Shown one piece after another: positions 5,571 to 5,928 of a stretch of DNA of 5,928 bases (positions are counted from its first letter, which is position 1; each line of letters opens with the position of its first letter). Under the pieces are notes generated by a model that ran no database searches, was not told where the DNA came from, and worked only from the letters and a program-made list of their open reading frames with translations. Position numbers and translations under genes: made by a program. Source of the DNA: Microcaldota archaeon (lineage in GTDB: Archaea > B1Sed10-29 > WALL01 > WAMD01); NCBI GenBank assembly GCA_027077895.1, contig JALWQZ010000033.1:1-5928 (forward strand). The letters are read 5' to 3'.

Positions 5571-5928
5571 GGGGTACTGACGAGGTGCTGATCCTCCTAT
5601 TGCTGGTCCTCGGAATATCAATCTGGATAGGATGGACATGGTTGGCAGTAATAGATGTATTCGTTATGTTCTTGATATTCATAGGGGAATCAAAGACAAC
5701 AAAGACCAAGTCAAAGGCAGCAAAATCAGAAGAGATTTTGACTCCTGTCATAGTAACAGATGAAGGCGAACCACCGTACCTATATCCAGACAAGTTCAAA
5801 CTAAAGGTGTACACAGGGGGTTGGGGAACTGGTGGCTGGATGGAAGCAGCAAGTGGAGCCGCTAGTCTAGCACAACTAGCATACGGTCTAGTCACAGGAA
5901 AGACAATTAAGGGGTACAGTTGGGACAC
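5567..5928 (+). CDS. two-helix membrane hairpin protein, paralog of the upstream gene (3' partial)
   Basis: 120 codons are visible before the window ends, with no stop. The start is GTG, chosen for the GGAGGT site 8 bases upstream and the 4-base overlap with the previous stop; no in-frame ATG lies near the start. The product begins MRGTDEV, followed by a hydrophobic hairpin (about residues 7-40: LILLLLVLGISIWIGWTWL, then VIDVFVMFLIFIGES), a Lys-rich linker (KTTKTKSKAAKS), LTPVIVTDEG, YLYPDKFKLKVYTGG and a Gly/Trp-rich stretch (GTGGWMEAASG). Hairpin, [LT]xP[IV]IV and YPxK motifs align with the preceding 106-residue protein. This copy has a longer C-terminus, including a weakly amphipathic or apolar segment (SLAQLAYGLVTG). 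Function unknown. It probably works alongside its paralog in the same membrane assembly. Confidence 0.8.
   Translation, partial: MRGTDEVLILLLLVLGISIWIGWTWLAVIDVFVMFLIFIGESKTTKTKSKAAKSEEILTPVIVTDEGEPPYLYPDKFKLKVYTGGWGTGGWMEAASGAASLAQLAYGLVTGKTIKGYSWD

Noticed and set aside
5416..5928. 170-codon open frame on the minus strand opposite the two paralogous genes
   Set aside because: It has no start signal and spans two + strand genes that have firm ribosome binding sites, a GTGA overlap and mutual homology. It is an antisense shadow of biased codon use.
1..5928. CRISPR array, tRNA/rRNA genes, insertion-sequence ends or attachment sites
   Set aside because: No regularly spaced DNA repeats, CCA-ended cloverleaf, transposase or integrase motif, or flanking direct repeats were seen. 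Nearly all of the window is coding.

Overview
The window looks archaeal, although no universal marker gene is present. The clues are AT-rich TATA-like boxes (ATTTAAA) about 24-30 bases ahead of gene starts, GAGGTGA/GGAGGT ribosome binding sites matching the archaeal 16S 3' end, heavy use of ATA (Ile), CTA (Leu) and AGG/AGA (Arg), and a giant secreted-type protein rich in N-glycosylation sequons. The lineage cannot be fixed from the sequence. A DPANN-type archaeon, a thermoacidophile, or an archaeal virus or plasmid are all possible.

Region 1 (1-3801) is the 3' part of one very large gene. The reading frame is already open at base 3, so the true start lies upstream. The protein is beta-rich with several Ig/CARDB-like stretches and ends in a disulfide-rich array of four related cysteine modules (C-x4-D-C-x5/6-C-x5/6-C). 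The main frame stops at 3687-3689, but the fourth module continues, clearly homologous, in the +1 frame up to 3801. This is therefore a frameshift: a mutation, an assembly error or recoding.

Region 2 (3802-3910) is a short AT-rich gap with a TATA-like box placed for a leaderless transcript starting at the ATG at 3911.

Region 3 (3911-5928) is a tightly packed + strand operon of six very small integral membrane proteins (136, 112, 75, 95, 106 and at least 120 residues). The first two are 4 bases apart. After a 69-base gap holding a second TATA-like box, the last four follow with a TAATG overlap, a 1-base gap and a GTGA overlap. The last gene starts with GTG and runs off the right edge. The last two proteins are tandem paralogs (IGWTWL hairpin, then a [LT]xP[IV]IV and YPxK motif). 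The other small proteins share a W-initiated final membrane helix ending in charged residues.

No enzyme, ATPase, integrase or replication gene is visible, so the operon's function is unknown. Small hydrophobic hairpin proteins beside a huge cysteine-capped surface protein suggest a cell-envelope, pilus/conjugation-like or virion-like assembly, but that is inference. The two halves also differ in composition: CTAG is about 3.5 times more frequent than expected in the small-gene operon and at about expectation in the giant gene.
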